The notes under the pieces are model-generated. The model did no database searches. It saw only the letters and a program-made list of their open reading frames with translations, and was not told where the DNA came from. Source: Endomychus coccineus (taxonomy: Eukaryota > Arthropoda > Insecta > Coleoptera > Endomychidae). From it: DNA of 64,000 bases. The translations under genes and the position numbers were made by a program. The stretch is taken from positions 150,176,962 to 150,240,961 of the forward strand of contig OY294067.1 in assembly GCA_958510875.1 (NCBI GenBank). The letters are read 5' to 3'. Of the stretch, positions 11,019 to 23,313 are shown piece after piece; position 1 is the first letter of the stretch; each line of letters starts with the position of its first letter.

Positions 11019-12523
11019 AATTCATACTGGGTCAAGAATCTTATTATATTATTAGCGGTTTCTAAATCATTTCCAATAGATTTTCTGTTCAGACAATCAT
11101 TTAAATTTGATTTGGATTTTGTAGACCTGCATGTCTGGTGAAATAGATATGGTACCGTTATTTAAATCTTTCCCAATTTGACTGACATCATTAATCACCT
11201 CCTGAGTTAATATCAATTTTATTTTCAGCTCGGAGATTGGAGAGCTTGTAATTCTCTAAACGAACAAGCTTTTAAGTCAGTATGAGAGTCATTGCGAAGA
11301 AAACTTCATATTATCGTATGAAAGAGAAAATCCAGATGAAAACGATCCTTAGTTTTCCCTGTAGCTCATCTCCAATCTCTACAGGATCTTCGGTTCTGGT
11401 TAAGACATTGTTATGGAGAAGTTGGCCATTCATGCTGAATGAAGCATTTATGCTACTTTGGTAAAGACACTCATAATCACACCCATATATGTTTTTTTTT
11501 AATGATCAGTTCATATTCTAAGGAATAAGGAGTGAGGAATGGTTGAAATGCCAACAAAATCCTCCATTATAATCTACGGCGTAATATGCTGAGTAGTAAA
11601 AATTGCCATGTCTGCAACTACTGCCTGAATTTTCAGATCCCCTGTATGTTAACGATTTCTCTCAACAGCGGTGTAGGGAAACCTACACCACGATTTCTAC
11701 TTAATTATGTGCTATTCAAGTATCTCAGCGGTGGCTGATAAGTTTATCGCGATCCATGAGTTGACTGCAACATTAATTTCAGTCGACTGTGATGAATTCC
11801 CAGACTCAATGTCACATAAATCCAATGAGCGTTTCAAAAAAGAATAACATCTAACATTACCTCCGTCAGTTCCCTTAGCTTTCTAACAGATTTCACTGTC
11901 AAATTAAATACTGGAAAGTCAAAACGTTCATTGTAAGAATCACTGCAGTCAATAAATTTGATAAGTATCTCGTACTGTACAGAATTTTCATTCGAAAAAT
12001 TACATTATAAAGAATATTTCATGCTAATTTGAAGCCCTTAAAGCAGAAAAATCACAAGACCAAATCGTTTTTCGTAACATGATGCTTATAGATAAAGAAT
12101 TTCAAATTAGTATTTAACTGAACGTCTCTCCTGACGTACAAGGAGACGCGAGAGTTGTGAGGCTGATTGTGACCCATTTACGTCGGAAGTGAAAATACAT
12201 GTTTAGATCGAATGGATCATTAAAATTGTATTATGTCAATTCAGTTATTAATTGGATATTCAGGTTCTGAGATAATTGGATTGGGTTGAAAAGGTACAAT
12301 AATAGCTAGTTATGTTATACGTTGAGTTACTTCATTGGTTTTTGTGCTTGAATCAAACGAAGTATATCTACTTTGAAATAATATAATCTCTTCCGGATAC
12401 AAGTTTCCATTAGTCCAGTCAAAAAGCCGGGAATACTGTGTAATATGGAAAAGTTAGGGAACAGCTCGGATTTGAAAAATTTTTGATGCAATGGGTTCTG
12501 TGAACCCTCAAGATCATTCGTTG
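11019..12523. other. AT-rich intergenic stretch, nothing recognised
   Basis: Only short frames without family resemblance are present. No repeats or RNA genes were seen. Confidence 0.5.
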
Positions 12524-12884
12524 CCACTAAAATCACACCCCGAGGGCAATGGGCAATTTTGAGGGGTGTTCTCCCCCCAAAGATGAGTCAAATTTTGGGG
12601 CAACTAAAAAAAATGCACAAAATAGTCCAGAGTTAAGGAATCGGCTCGAAAATATCTACTAGGGGGTTTTTGGGGTCGCTGATCACGAATATGACATCTG
12701 AAAAGTCACCACATGTACCCGAAGCCCCAAAAACCCCCGAGTGAGACATTTGGAGACTTTAAGATGGAAAATTTTGTTGAATCCCTGGAGGTGAATTTTT
12801 TTTAGTTGACCCAAAATTTGACTCATCTTTGGGGGGAAACACCCCCCAAAATTGCCCATTGCCCTTGTGGTGTAATTTTAGTGG
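12524..12884. mobile_element. 361-bp MITE with about 92-bp inverted repeats
   Basis: The element begins CCACTAAAATCACACC at 12524 and ends GGTGTAATTTTAGTGG at 12884. The arms (12524-12615 and about 12790-12884) match closely, including GGGCAATGGGCAATTTTG and CCAAAGATGAGTCAAATTTT. The interior holds a second inverted pair, GGGGGTTTTTGGGG near 12663 and CCCCAAAAACCCCC near 12724. It is non-coding. No convincing target duplication flanks it, so the superfamily is unknown. Confidence 0.85.
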
Positions 12885-14367
12885 TACTCTTCTGTACTCT
12901 ATTTAAAACCGGTAGATCAATTATTTCTTTGTTCGTTGAATAAATTGGTTTTAATCTGTCTAAATTGATAACTGCTTACTTATCATGATGCAAAATCTTG
13001 GAAGTATTTGAAAATCTTTCCAAAACTTTGAATGGTCCTTCATATATGAGACTAAGGTTTGATTTGATGTTTTTAACTTGAACATGAACATTTTCACATG
13101 AATAAAGATCGTTGCTTACGAACATTTTATTTCATGAAATACTATTTTGTGTTGGACGAACTCCTGCAAATACCCTACTAGAACTAGTGTATATAAGGAA
13201 ATTATTCAGGGATGATGACTAGAGTTGAACGATAGTGGTTAGCTGATGTGCACAGTTTGTAAGCGGTTTCCTCCCAGTTGTAAACAAGGTTTTTGGCGGG
13301 TAGGTTTTTGGTAAGTATCGTCTTTGTTATTTATGTAGATATATTTGCTGATTCCAATACTGCAAAAATATGAGACTTCAATGAGGTATGTTCATTGATG
13401 CATGATCCGTTTTTTAGCAATGGATTTCGATCTTCTCTTGTTTTGGGAAAATAGCAATGTATTGTCCTTCACTAACTTTTCCTATAAGAGTCTTTTTCGT
13501 AATTATTCTGACCATATTGCAATCTGGAATGTTGTCCTGGACTTGGAGTATCGAGAATAAACAGAATCTTGAATGCCAATAATGAGTTGGTTATTCGGAC
13601 ACTAAAAGTCTGAATTTATATGTTTACATGATTCCGATACGTATTAGAAGAGTTCGCTGCTCATTTTGGAGTAGGTATATTTGGGGATGATGGTTGTGGA
13701 GTTTTCTATTGGTATGGAATGGAAATAATAATGGATATAAGGTATAAGGGTGAACAAGAGGTATGTTCAGTGCAAAAACGAATCTTTCTTGAATCATATA
13801 AAATTCTTAGGGAATTAGTCACACTAACACATATGCTTATTGTTTTCGTCTTCACATGCATCATCCTCAGGGGACTTATCAATGTCTAAAACGGGATTTC
13901 TTAAGACTAGCATCAAGCGCTAAACATTTTTGATTATAACCAGCAAATCGACTGTAAAAATGTTTCAACTAAAGAAAGCAATGAAAGATCCTATCTGGAG
14001 ATGATTAACATAAAACGTAACTCTAAGTCTGTAAATCATAGAACAGAGTTCAATCATGAAATCAAATTTATACTAATACGATTAATTAAAACCCTTGCAA
14101 TTTCCTACATGCGTCTTTATAATGTTGAAAGTATTGTTCAGGCAGAATGCTCAAATAACAATATTCCTAATAAGGTCTGACAACCTTTTACGATTACCTC
14201 ATAAATCCTTAACATCTGATTCGAAAGTGGATCCTTGAGCGTAACTCGATATTGATTGCTTTCTTCATCACCTAGAGATCAAAGATAATAGTGCAATTGG
14301 TCAATAATTATTAGGAAGGGTCTTCTCTCCTTTTCTTGGAAGTGGTTAGACTTTAGCTGTCCTGCAG
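12885..14367. other. Intergenic stretch with a decayed copy of the 243-bp mini-element
   Basis: Near 13790-13880 the sequence follows the left part of the element at 10776 (ATATAAAATTCTTAGGGAATTAGTCACA, compared in short blocks). It then shows a degraded version of the hammerhead-like core (CATCATCCTCAGGGGAC on the plus strand). Outside this I recognise nothing. Confidence 0.45.
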
Positions 14368-14631
14368 CTAGAAGTAAACCCACCAAATTTGTATGAAAGG
14401 GTGAAAAACTCGCCAGAAAACCGGTGTTAATTTGGGCGCACGTTTCTTAAAAACAACAGGTGGAATTCCGCCAGATCCCATAGCCTCTTTGACATTGAGT
14501 TCACGCAGAATGCGCCTACTTATGGGCTGACGAACTACACTTTCAGGCATATGGCAATCCATGACAGCAATATTAGGAGGGTCCTCTCTTGTTGATCCAA
14601 AGTGGAATTCGCGTATGTCGATATCAATCAA
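14368..14631 (-). pseudogene. Jockey-like non-LTR reverse transcriptase fragment
   Basis: The minus-strand frame contains LNVKEAMGSGGIPPVVFKKR followed by APKLTPVFWRVF. This matches the first reverse-transcriptase block of insect Jockey/CR1-like retrotransposons (pattern L-x-x-x-K-A-x-G-P-D-G-I-P-x-x-x-L-K-x-x-A-P-x-L-x-P-x-x-x-x-L-F). The usual PDG is SGG here. Only this block survives. The frame enters unrelated sequence at both ends and abuts the 3' tail of the R1-like element. Confidence 0.8.
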
Positions 14632-14710
14632 TCAATCAAAACGGGGGCGAACGAGTCCGGAGCCCTTGGACCGCTTGATTGGGTCCATTGTGCGCCCCTG
14701 GATACAGGAA

Positions 14711-15959
14711 TCAGTCCAGCAAGCCTAAGACAGTGCCAAAAGCTGAGAGTTTGCATGTACTGATATCTCTTATTGCTTCAAGCGGCATATGTGTAGTGCC
14801 GAGTTGTTGTAGCCTGAGAAAAGCCAGTGCTGGACAATCTGCTGGGATATGAGGAGCAGTTTCATCCGCCTCTCCACATTTACTACAAACTGGATCTCCG
14901 ACAATACCCATTGTGTGTAGATGTTCATTCAGATGACAGTGTCCTGTGAGGAGTCCTGTCTCCAGTTTCAGGCCTCTCCCGCTCATAGGGAGTAGGGTTT
15001 TGGAGAGTTTAGGCGAGAATTCCCTGATGTGCTTCAACTGCCTCATGCCTGGGGAACCACGCTAGATCGAGAGCCACTGTCTATCTAGTAGCTCCTTGAG
15101 GGCGTGGAGCCCGGTGGTCGTTGAAATTCCGATCGTGAAATCAGGGCCAGGGGCGCTCAAGGAGCTCCGTTGGGCCAATTCATCGGCCACTCCGTTTCCT
15201 TTCACACCAGAAAGGGCAGGTACTCACACTAGCTAGAGTTTGTTCCTCCTGGCTAATTCAACTAGAATTTTCTTGCACTCCAAGACAAGCCTAGAAGTCA
15301 TTCTGTGGGAGCAAAGTGCGCCCAGGGCCGCTCGGCTGTCAGTGCAGATGTAAATCCGCCTACCTCGGTAGTTTAATCTATGGTTTTCCAGGGCACATGT
15401 CCCCATTACACAGACCTCAGCCTGGAAAACGGTTGTGTGGCCACCTAGGGAAACTGAAATCTCCCTTCTGGGTGTACACGAGTAGACTCCGGCTCCGCTA
15501 GACTCGACAGTCTTAGACCTGTCCGTGAACCACACGAGTCCCCCTGGCAGGAGCGGCTCAGAGTCTTTGTTCTCCCAGTCCGTCCTCTGGTTCATGAGGA
15601 TGTCTGGTATTTGAAACCTGACAGCAGGCGCTATCGCATCCGGCGTCAGTCGGAGGATCAGACAGTTCTCTGCTGCCCAATCTCCGAATTTACCATGACC
15701 GCGAGGCATAGACGCACCGACATACTGGCCCAGACCAGCCAACCTATACGAATTATCCGCGGCCACTGTTTTGATATGGAGTTGTAGAGGAACGATCTTC
15801 ACCAAAACCTCCAGAGCTCTGATAGGTGTGATCCTCATAGCCCCCGTTATCCCCACGCAGACGAGTCGTTGAGCCTTTTACAGCACCAGACGGGACAAAG
15901 CCTTTCGCCGGCCGCCACACAACGGCTGCGTAGGTTATGATTGGGCGGATTATGGCCAT
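14711..15959 (-). pseudogene. R1-clade ORF2, C-terminal part: RNase H and zinc knuckle
   Basis: From the 5' side, LIRPIITYAAVVW-like sequence (here MAIIRPIITYAAVVW near 15955) ends the reverse transcriptase. RNase H follows, with WFTDRSKT near 15535, TVFQAEVCVMGTCALEN near 15420 and YICTDSRAAL near 15350. These supply three of the acidic residues, and GVKGNGVADELA near 15190 supplies the fourth. A CCHC knuckle, C-x2-C-x8-H-x4-C (CSKCGEADETAPHIPADC), lies near 14875. Stops near 15065 and 15235 and a frame change near 15850 break the protein. RNase H would remove RNA from the cDNA hybrid during target-primed reverse transcription. Confidence 0.85.
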
Positions 15960-17140
15960 GTAGATCTAGTGCAGAACCTGTGGCCGTAGACCCCATGTGT
16001 TCGCGAAGCCTCTCCTGCATGCCCATAAGGTAGCAACGGTCTTCTTTACTCAGGTTTCCAGATGCATTTTCAACTCAGTTTAGCATCGAGGATAACTCCA
16101 AGTTACTCCACTGAGCCTTTCATGTGCAGGAACCTTCCAAACAGACAAATGTCTGGTAGCGGTCCCAGTTTCCGTTTCCTCGTGAGAAGAACCACTTCGA
16201 TCTTTTCAGGATTCACCCTGAGTCCCTCGACCTGACACCACCGAGCAAAGATGGCAAATGCGGTGTTTTGCAGCTCGCACAAGGTAGCTCAGAGTCTTCT
16301 GAGGGGTCACAGCTGCCAACTCGTCTGCGTAGGCTTGAGCGTTAAGCCCAGCCTCATTCAGCTCGACCATCAAACTGTCCACTACCAGGCACCACAGGAA
16401 CGGAGACAGTACTCCTCTCTGAGGACACCCACTGGTGACGTGTGCTTATGTGACGCTGCCATTATGATGCGCCGTTATCAGTCTCTGCGAGAGCATGGAC
16501 TCGACCCACCTGACCAAGGTGTGATCGATTTCATTATCTCTCCGCAGCATGACACATGGCCTCGAACGAGGTAATGTCAAACGCCCCTTCGATATCCAGG
16601 AAAACGCTCATGGTGCACTGTCCGAGACTGATAGATCCTTCGATCTGGGTAAACAGGTGATGAAGGGCCGTTCGGTTAATTTGTCCACCTGATAGGCGTA
16701 CTGTGGACGGTGAAGCGGAAAATCCGTTGAAGTGCCGTCTTCGATATACATATCGATCAGCCTCTCCAGCGCTCTCAAGAGGAAGGATGTGAGGCTGATA
16801 GGGCGGAAAGATTAGATTCGAGTGGAGTCAGTTCTTCCCGCCTTAGGAATGAAAACAACTTTTACCGATCTCCAAAGCCTTGGTATAAAGGTATAGGCGA
16901 TACAAAATCGGAATATCCGGAGCACCGAAATGACTCTGAGCCCTCTTGTAAAGGAACCGGGAAGATTCCATCCTCACCCGGTGATTCATAGGGCGAAAAG
17001 CTCGAGATAGCCCAGCGAACTATCTCATAGCTTGCCACATTCGAGGCTATCCTGTAGTCAATCGCTCTCGCGTTGACATGGGAGTCCTCGGGTGGTGTGA
17101 CTATGAGGTTGTCATCAGACCCAGGGAAATGCACCGACAT
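15960..17140 (-). pseudogene. R1-clade ORF2, reverse transcriptase domain
   Basis: In several minus-strand frames the core motifs can be followed. IVRWAISSFSPYESPGEDGI near 17010 matches block 1 (usually SPGPDGI). VFLDIEGAFDITSFEAM near 16585 is motif A. GCPQRGVLSPFLWCLV near 16420 is motif B. AYADELAAV near 16325 is motif C. The last should be F/YADD; the second aspartate is replaced by glutamate (bases 16320-16331), which would be expected to cripple catalysis. Numerous frameshifts separate the motifs. The plus-strand open frames here are antisense artefacts. Confidence 0.85.
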
Positions 17141-17173
17141 TAGATGTCGTAGCTTCTCGTCCGGCGATGACGT

Positions 17174-18220
17174 CTACTCCACGTTCGGCAGAATCACTGA
17201 TCCTGTGCCAATCGAGGAATCCTTGGAGAGGGCCTTGCATGACCACGCTGCTGACGGCTTCTTATTGATGCCCTCACAGTGGGTAAGCCACGAATCTCTT
17301 TTGGAGCTCCTCAGACCTTTCTCATAGTTCCTTCGGGCGACCTCAAAGGTTTCCCAGTCTGAACTACACGACGTCCTCTTCGCCTTGTTGAAGAGTTTTC
17401 TCACTTGTTTCCGATGTTCCTCCACTTGTGAAGTCCACCAAAAAGAGTTATTGCCGTTCCTCCTCCATTCAAGGGGGCAGCATACTGCATAAGCAGAGGT
17501 CAGGGTCTTCCTGATTTCACACACAGCGGCATCAGCCTCTTCCCGACCTTCTTGAAATTCAGGAAGGTGGAAGAGCGTACCGCTTATTTCCTCTCTGAAT
17601 GGGTCCAACTCGAACAGAATGTGTCTGTGTTCTGAAAGTGAGACTTCCGTTGACATATTCCATCTTCGGACCCAACCCTCGATTGCTCTAGAGCTAAGGG
17701 TGAAGTCAATTACTTCCTGCCTGCGTGGGGTGAAGTAGGTACGCGTTGATCCTCTATTGAGGACCTCCAGCTGAGTGGTAATGAGGAACTCAAGTAGCGC
17801 CGTCCCTCCCGAATTGGCGTTCGAAATTCTCCACACCGTGTGGTGAGAGTTGGCGTCGCATCCCAGAAGGAATGGCACTCCCTGCCCCTCACAACGTCTA
17901 ACTAATTCGACCACTTCCGCAGGTGGAGGGTTGTTGGAACCGTAGGTAAAGTATGCAGGGTAAACTATCACCTTTGTTCAGACTCCTTCCACGAGGTGTC
18001 ATACCCTAACCGCAACCAGATCCCTGTGACAAAATTCCGGCATCGGGAAGGCATCGACACCCTTCGTGAAGATGCACGCTCTCGGCACCTCCTCAGAGGT
18101 ACAGTAATGTAGCTTGCCTATTCTTTGGCGTAGGCCTTTTACACGGCCGTGGTAGGCTCACGGCTCTTGTATCAAGCATACGTTCATTTTGAGCTCAGAG
18201 AGCCTTTTCATCAACACTGC
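17174..18220 (-). pseudogene. R1-clade ORF2, AP-type endonuclease domain
   Basis: The minus-strand frame is open from 17971 to 17174. It shows FLLGCDANSHHTVW near 17845, the endonuclease asparagine/histidine motif. GSTRTYFTPRRQEVIDFTL near 17720 and SLSEHRHILFELDP near 17630 carry the remaining catalytic aspartate and histidine. The upstream part (CLIQEP near 18165, with a TGA where tryptophan is expected) holds the metal-binding glutamate but is interrupted by stops. The C-terminal part of this frame links to the reverse transcriptase. In living relatives this domain nicks the target site to start target-primed reverse transcription. Confidence 0.88.
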
Positions 18221-18355
18221 AGTCGAAGACTTGCCGTGCTGAAGGTGAGCCTGCAAAAATTATTTTGCCCACCATTTTGTGTAATCCTGGCTGAAGAAAA
18301 ATGTCCTCAGCCTTGGCACTTACGTTAGGGAAGGCCGAGAAGCCTCGGCATTTCC

Positions 18356-19569
18356 CTATCTCTGAGAGGAGGGGTCAGTGCTTTGAACTGGCCCCTGCTC
18401 TATCGCAGAGGGCCCTAGTAATGTTACTTGGACCCTTGTTGCTCTGACGAAAGGCTGGAAGTTCTTCGTCCCCAAGGTGTCAATGGACTCCTGATCCAGC
18501 CAGATGATCAGTCTCAGCCTGTTGAGCTCTTCCTTTCTCTCGAGTATGCCCCAAGAGGTGGCCCTGAGCCCCGGGTTTTGTTTTTCCAGGGCACCTAAGG
18601 TATCCTGGTTTATCGGGTGCCCTTTCCCAGGCAGCCACAACGTCGCCCGCCTCCTTCTAGGAAGAGCTTTTGGCTCTACCGCCAGGAGATTGACGTTTTC
18701 CCAAGGCTTTATGGTTGCTATCAGTTGTGATAGCCACTCCTTGAGAGCGGAGTCCGCCGCTGTGATGAGCAGACAACGCTTCCACAGCCTTGTTGGATGG
18801 AAGCGGGGGGCAGGGCCTCCTCCGTCAGCGCGGAGACCGCTTTCCCAACTTCTGTGAACTCCAGGATTTTATCGGGAATGAAGTCTGCATCCTGCCTTGA
18901 CCATCCACCCCCCCCCGAAAGACGACAAGCTGCAAGATTCCTTCCCCAGTGAGAGCCCCCGCATAGCCGTCCGTCGCAGGCCGTTGAGACCTGCGGCGTT
19001 CGACCATGCGGGTGCCCTCGGGGCTGGATGCCAGAGTTTGCGGGCGTTTGATGTCCCCCAAGTTTGGCGTCTTACTTCCGGAAGACGCCGGAGGCGGCAT
19101 GGCTACCGGGAGACACAATTTAACGAAGTCCCTGGCCTCGCGCATTCTCCGGCGATGCTTCCTCTCGGCCCCACAAATGTTGGGCCGTTTCACTTTGACC
19201 TTGCCCAGCACCCTGGACCAGGTATTCATCTCCTCAAGGTCCTCTTGCGAGATCCCCGGGATGTTCGGTGGGTTCTGAGTCGCTGCTGGGCACCGAGGAG
19301 GAGCCGACTTTCGAAAAGGAGGAAGGCACCGGTGAGGAGCTTTCCGAGGGTTGAGAGGAGGAAGGCATCCCTGAGGAGCCGTCTTTCAGGGAAGGAGAGA
19401 GAGGAGGGTACGGAGGCACCGGTACGGAGCCTCCTTGGGTTTTAGGTTTTTTGGTTTTTGTTTTGGTTGGTCTCATATTGGATCCCACAAGTGAAGGGGG
19501 AAGTTCGGTCGCCATCCGCAGAGCCCCATACGAATGAAAGGTCTGCATACTACTGGGATTTCGCGACAC
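18356..19569 (-). pseudogene. R1-clade ORF1 (gag-like, DUF4780-type region)
   Basis: Three minus-strand pieces, broken by frame changes, appear to be one ORF1. The first (19569-19234) is rich in proline and serine. The middle (19229-18825) is basic. The last (18640-18356) contains WLPGKGHPINQDTLGALEKQ and NPGLRATSWGIL, which resemble the DUF4780 region found in ORF1 proteins of arthropod retrotransposons (WIPG, then QNPGL and W.V/IL). Such proteins coat the element RNA. No CCHC knuckle is preserved between 18356 and the endonuclease. Family assignment is moderate. Confidence 0.65.
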
Positions 19570-19740
19570 TGCACCCAGTGCGATTCAGCCCTCGGCCCGG
19601 TAGTCTCACACCTTGGCTTGGGTTTTTGGGGCATCTGATCCGGGACCCCTTATTCAGTATATTTGGGGCTATCCAGGTTCAGACAAGTCTATTCCTGGAC
19701 ATTCGGCTATCCGCCACCTGCCGACCCGCCTGGTAGCTGA

Positions 19741-21444
19741 CACCTCGTACGTCAACTTTTGTCTTTAATAAGGATGTCAGCATAAGGTTGGCATAGTTTT
19801 TATATATGAAATTGTTCTTTGCAATTCTTGTGGCTTGAACAATTCAATTCAATTCAATCTGAATAGATTGATTAGATGTTTGCAAATATCTAGTGTTATT
19901 GTCTCCAATTATATATTTTTGGGCTTCGGTTAGAGAATTTGTTTTCGTGGACCTAACATTGAGATTTGAGGTTCTCTCAAATCAAGCAGTAATACATTAA
20001 AACCGTTCGGAGACATTTTACTTATTTTTATAGCTTCATTTGATTCATGAAAATCAACATAGTGACGCAGAACATTTAATCTAGAAATTATTCATTCGCG
20101 AATAAAATTGTAGTGACTGTTCACTTGTATTTTGTCGTTAACATGCTAAGTCTGACAATAAACTACTTTCATTTCTCTGGTCATCATAATGTGTTATCAA
20201 TAAATTTCAATAGTATTTCAATCATTACCACCACTCAAAGAAACAACTTCTTCGGTAGGTCCAGTCAACTTGGAAAGGATACAATCCATTAACAGTTTGT
20301 TTTGTGCGGAATTCCGGTTTGTAACTTCATAATAGTCGTTCAATAAATATCTGTTGTTCTACCTCGAGGGATTCCAGATATTCGAATCGCCTAGTCCACT
20401 CAAACTAGTCACCACTTCACTATCATATTCGAGATCTGCTGAACTTCTTATTAGCCTTCATTTTTCATCGAACAGCGAAGTTGTGGAACTCTTCACATAT
20501 TGAAGTCTTTCTCTATGCCTATAACCTCCAAAACTTCAAGAAAAATGACAGTGCCTATCTCGTCTGCCTACATTCCACTGCTGGCTCACACGATGTTCTT
20601 CGAACATTATAGGTTACTCTCTCGTGTAGTCAAAGTATATAAAAAAAATTCAGCTGTTGTAATATTTTTGTATAATTTTCATGAATTATCATCAAAGTTT
20701 GGTACAATATGCAATAGTTTGTTAGCAAAATTTAGCCTAGCCATTTCAAATGTTAAATTTTCTGTTGTTCAGTTAAGTTTAATGCTTCCAATATTGTAGT
20801 AAAAGATAATCCAATTTCTGAACTAATATCAACCTTTCGATTAAGGAAAATTGAAAAGTCTGAAATGAAATTATATAAGGGGACAATGACAATTCAAAAT
20901 GTAGATGATACCATTTCCGTAAGTCCAATGAAGAGTAGATTTAGGTGTTCCTGTTTGATTTTCGCTGCTTTATCTCGATGGAGTGTTGATACTCGAGGGA
21001 TATCTTCAGATAGCCTTCGGGAATCCTTAAGATTAAGTATTTTTACGAACGAATTGAGTTTTTCCAAAATGCGCTTTATTAGAAAAAGGTACTTCTGATT
21101 TTAGATGTATATTAACTTTGCTGATTATATGAGCTTTCATGATACGAACAATAATGAAGAATTACAGACATTTTTCGAGAATCCCTTTATAAAATTCATT
21201 ATTCATTCATAGATAACTTCCAGATCCTTGGATGAGAAATTCTCCTTTACAGAATACGTACAAAGGCAGAATTTGTAAGAGGTTTGAATAAAATAAAAAT
21301 CTAGGAACTTCTATTTCCGAAACTTTATGATACAATCAAAATTCATAATTGTGACGGAATACTGATAAAGGTTGGGAAAGGCATAAAAATTAAGAAATAC
21401 TGAGCAAAATCTAATCACTGATGGTGCATTTATATTAAACAACT
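19741..21444. other. AT-rich intergenic stretch, nothing recognised
   Basis: No frame here resembles a known family, and no inverted ends or RNA genes were seen. Confidence 0.5.
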
Positions 21445-21513
21445 GTCCGGAAATTCATATGCCGAACTTCATGAGGTGATTATACACGAAAAATTGAAAG
21501 AGAAGATAATAAT

Positions 21514-22100
21514 ATGGCTATACTACTTGAACTAGATGAAAAATACATGCTCGGAGCACTGGCATACTACCACAAAGATCTATCAGAAAAATTCATAACT
21601 AATTTATCAAAAACAAGAAACAAAGGTATGGTATTGCCCAAAGCAATTTTGAAAGTTAGGAGAAAAAGTCCGATATATTCAGTTATGAAGACTTTTGATA
21701 ATCTGCCGAATAGTCACAAAGTAATCAAAAAAAGTGATTACAAGATAGAAATACAAAGATATATAAAAAACAAACTACGCATTAAGTTAGTAATTACCAC
21801 AATAATTATTATTGATATTTTCTTTTCTTCGCCGTTTTTGGTTTCAGTATAAGTTATCAATGTTTTCATTATTTTTCTTATATAGAGGTATTGTTCTTCA
21901 TTTGTTATTAATTTTTTTAAATTATTATTATTTTTTTGTAAGATTATAACCGGCCTGCATACCTACGATATCTCTGAAGGATTGATAGGTAATGTTTATT
22001 TTGTAAGCCTGATTTTATTATACTTTATACTTTATATGTAATAATATCGACATATATCTATTAAATAACAAACTAGTCATAAAATAATTATTGTATAACA
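21514..22100 (+). pseudogene. 3' end of a Jockey/CR1-like retrotransposon
   Basis: The frame 21514-21852 contains TRNKGMVLPKAILKVRRKSP followed by IYSVMKTFDNLPNSHK and a lysine-rich tail. This is the recurring C-terminus of insect non-LTR polymerases (TRNK...P...SPLY...FNKLP...K...F...L). The AT-rich stretch to about 22100 would be its 3' untranslated region, followed by short TAATA-rich sequence. The copy is 5'-truncated, with all catalytic blocks missing, as is common for such insertions. Confidence 0.6.
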
Positions 22101-22129
22101 AACACTAATAAATAATTATAACAAGTGCT

Positions 22130-22790
22130 GGTCCGTCATCCATGTCAATACAACTTCCTAGCCGATTTCTTATGGAGTTCGTACTCGTTCGGATGAGCCT
22201 TCCTCATTCCGAATTATCTCTATCACCCTTTGTTCACGATCCTCATTCTTAAATGGAACTCAGTAGACTATTGATTTCAAATAACCCCAAAGAAAAATTC
22301 TGAGGGCTTAAGTCAGATAAAAGAGGTAATTTGCTATAAGATCTTGCTTCAAAATATGCATGAGGATTTACGTCTGCCCAAACGTGACTGTTGTGAAAAT
22401 TCACAGCTCCTACTGAATTTTGAATTATTTCCAAAACAAAAATCTACCCGAAGTTGAAAATCTTACGGCTTAATAGCTTGAAGGCGTTGTAAATATTACG
22501 GCTTCAGAAACAACTAACGCAAAATTTCCAATACACTACCCTTAGATACGTTTAACATCAAAGCTAGTCCCATGATACTAATTTCTTGGTTAACAGATAC
22601 ACTATTTGGAATACGTTCTTCTGGATCAGCATTCCTAGTAGTATTCTTTCTGTCACAATGGATCCTTTTCAACAAAATGTGTCGTTTTCTCTCAAGCCTT
22701 GATGTAATCCAGCAGATAAAGAGGGAGCTCGATAACTCAGGAATGCTTCTTGGTGAAGTTTGAGAGCTGCACGACTACAACCATTTGCTT
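22130..22790 (-). pseudogene. Decayed, internally deleted mariner transposase (DUF4817-type)
   Basis: The minus-strand frame 22434-22249 joins VNFHNSHVWADVNPHAYFEA to LLSDLSPQNFSLGLFEINSL. The first matches the NLHNDHVYADENPHA block of the mariner transposase at 5942-7021. The second is a degraded SPDLNPCDFFIWG block, so about 100 residues between them are deleted, including the second catalytic aspartate. Further upstream on the minus strand (22440-22600) are QRLQAIKP and DFQLRVDF, matching the region after the helix-turn-helix. Multiple stops confirm a pseudogene. Confidence 0.75.
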
Positions 22791-23313
22791 TGCCGTAGCT
22801 CAAGAGCAAAAATTTGAATACACTTATGTTATATCATTATGTGATCGGAATAACTGTATTCTGCAAATGAAGCTATAGCAAAACTAAAGGTTAAGTCAAC
22901 GTGACATTCACCGACATTCAAACCCTAAATTTTTACTCTGAAATTAATCGATTCATTCTTTCAAAAATATAGATTACACGACGATTTTTAAATCGGTTCA
23001 TTTCGAAACTGGTTCACCTGACAGTATTTTTCAGGAATACCTTTATGGAGGAAGATTAACTCAAGAAACTATGAATATTGTTAAAATAAAAAAATGGTGC
23101 TACTAAAATTAAGAAAAAAATGTATTGCTCCTGATAAAAAACTCCATCGACCCGTAACGTATAAGAAATTGTTGAATCCATAATGGTTCAATTTCCAAAA
23201 TTGAAAGATTGACAAATTTTCCGATATAATGTTGATATGAAATGTTACTCTTATCCTTTCGTGTATAATCACCTCCTGAAGTTTGTCATCTGCATTTCCG
23301 AACACCCTGATAA

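Larger units (their letters stand above)
14632..19740 (-). mobile_element. Decayed R1-clade non-LTR retrotransposon
   Basis: This is a GC-rich island of about 5.1 kb in AT-rich surroundings. Read on the minus strand it contains, in order, ORF1 (gag-like), an AP-type endonuclease, a reverse transcriptase, an RNase H and a C-terminal zinc knuckle, the architecture of R1-clade and related elements. The 3' end is marked by several TTGA/TGAT repeats at about 14622-14640. The 5' end lies near 19740, where composition drops to the AT-rich background. Many stops and frameshifts show that it is inactive. Confidence 0.85.
21445..23313 (-). mobile_element. Decayed mariner-like element containing a retrotransposon tail
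   Basis: The right edge, read inward on the minus strand, is CAGGGTGTTCGGAAATGC followed by CTTCAGGAGGTGATTATACA. The left edge on the plus strand is CTGTCCGGAAATTCATATGC followed by CTTCATGAGGTGATTATACA. These are diverged inverted termini of a mariner related to the ones at 5429 and 7718. Between them lie a decayed transposase on the minus strand and an inserted non-LTR 3' end on the plus strand. Age is indicated by heavy divergence. Confidence 0.7.

Noticed and set aside
16251..16574. Plus-strand frames across the R1-like element (also 15316, 17073, 18504, 18897, 19006, 19458)
   Set aside because: They are antisense to recognisable reverse-transcriptase, endonuclease and ORF1 motifs on the minus strand and show no similarity of their own.
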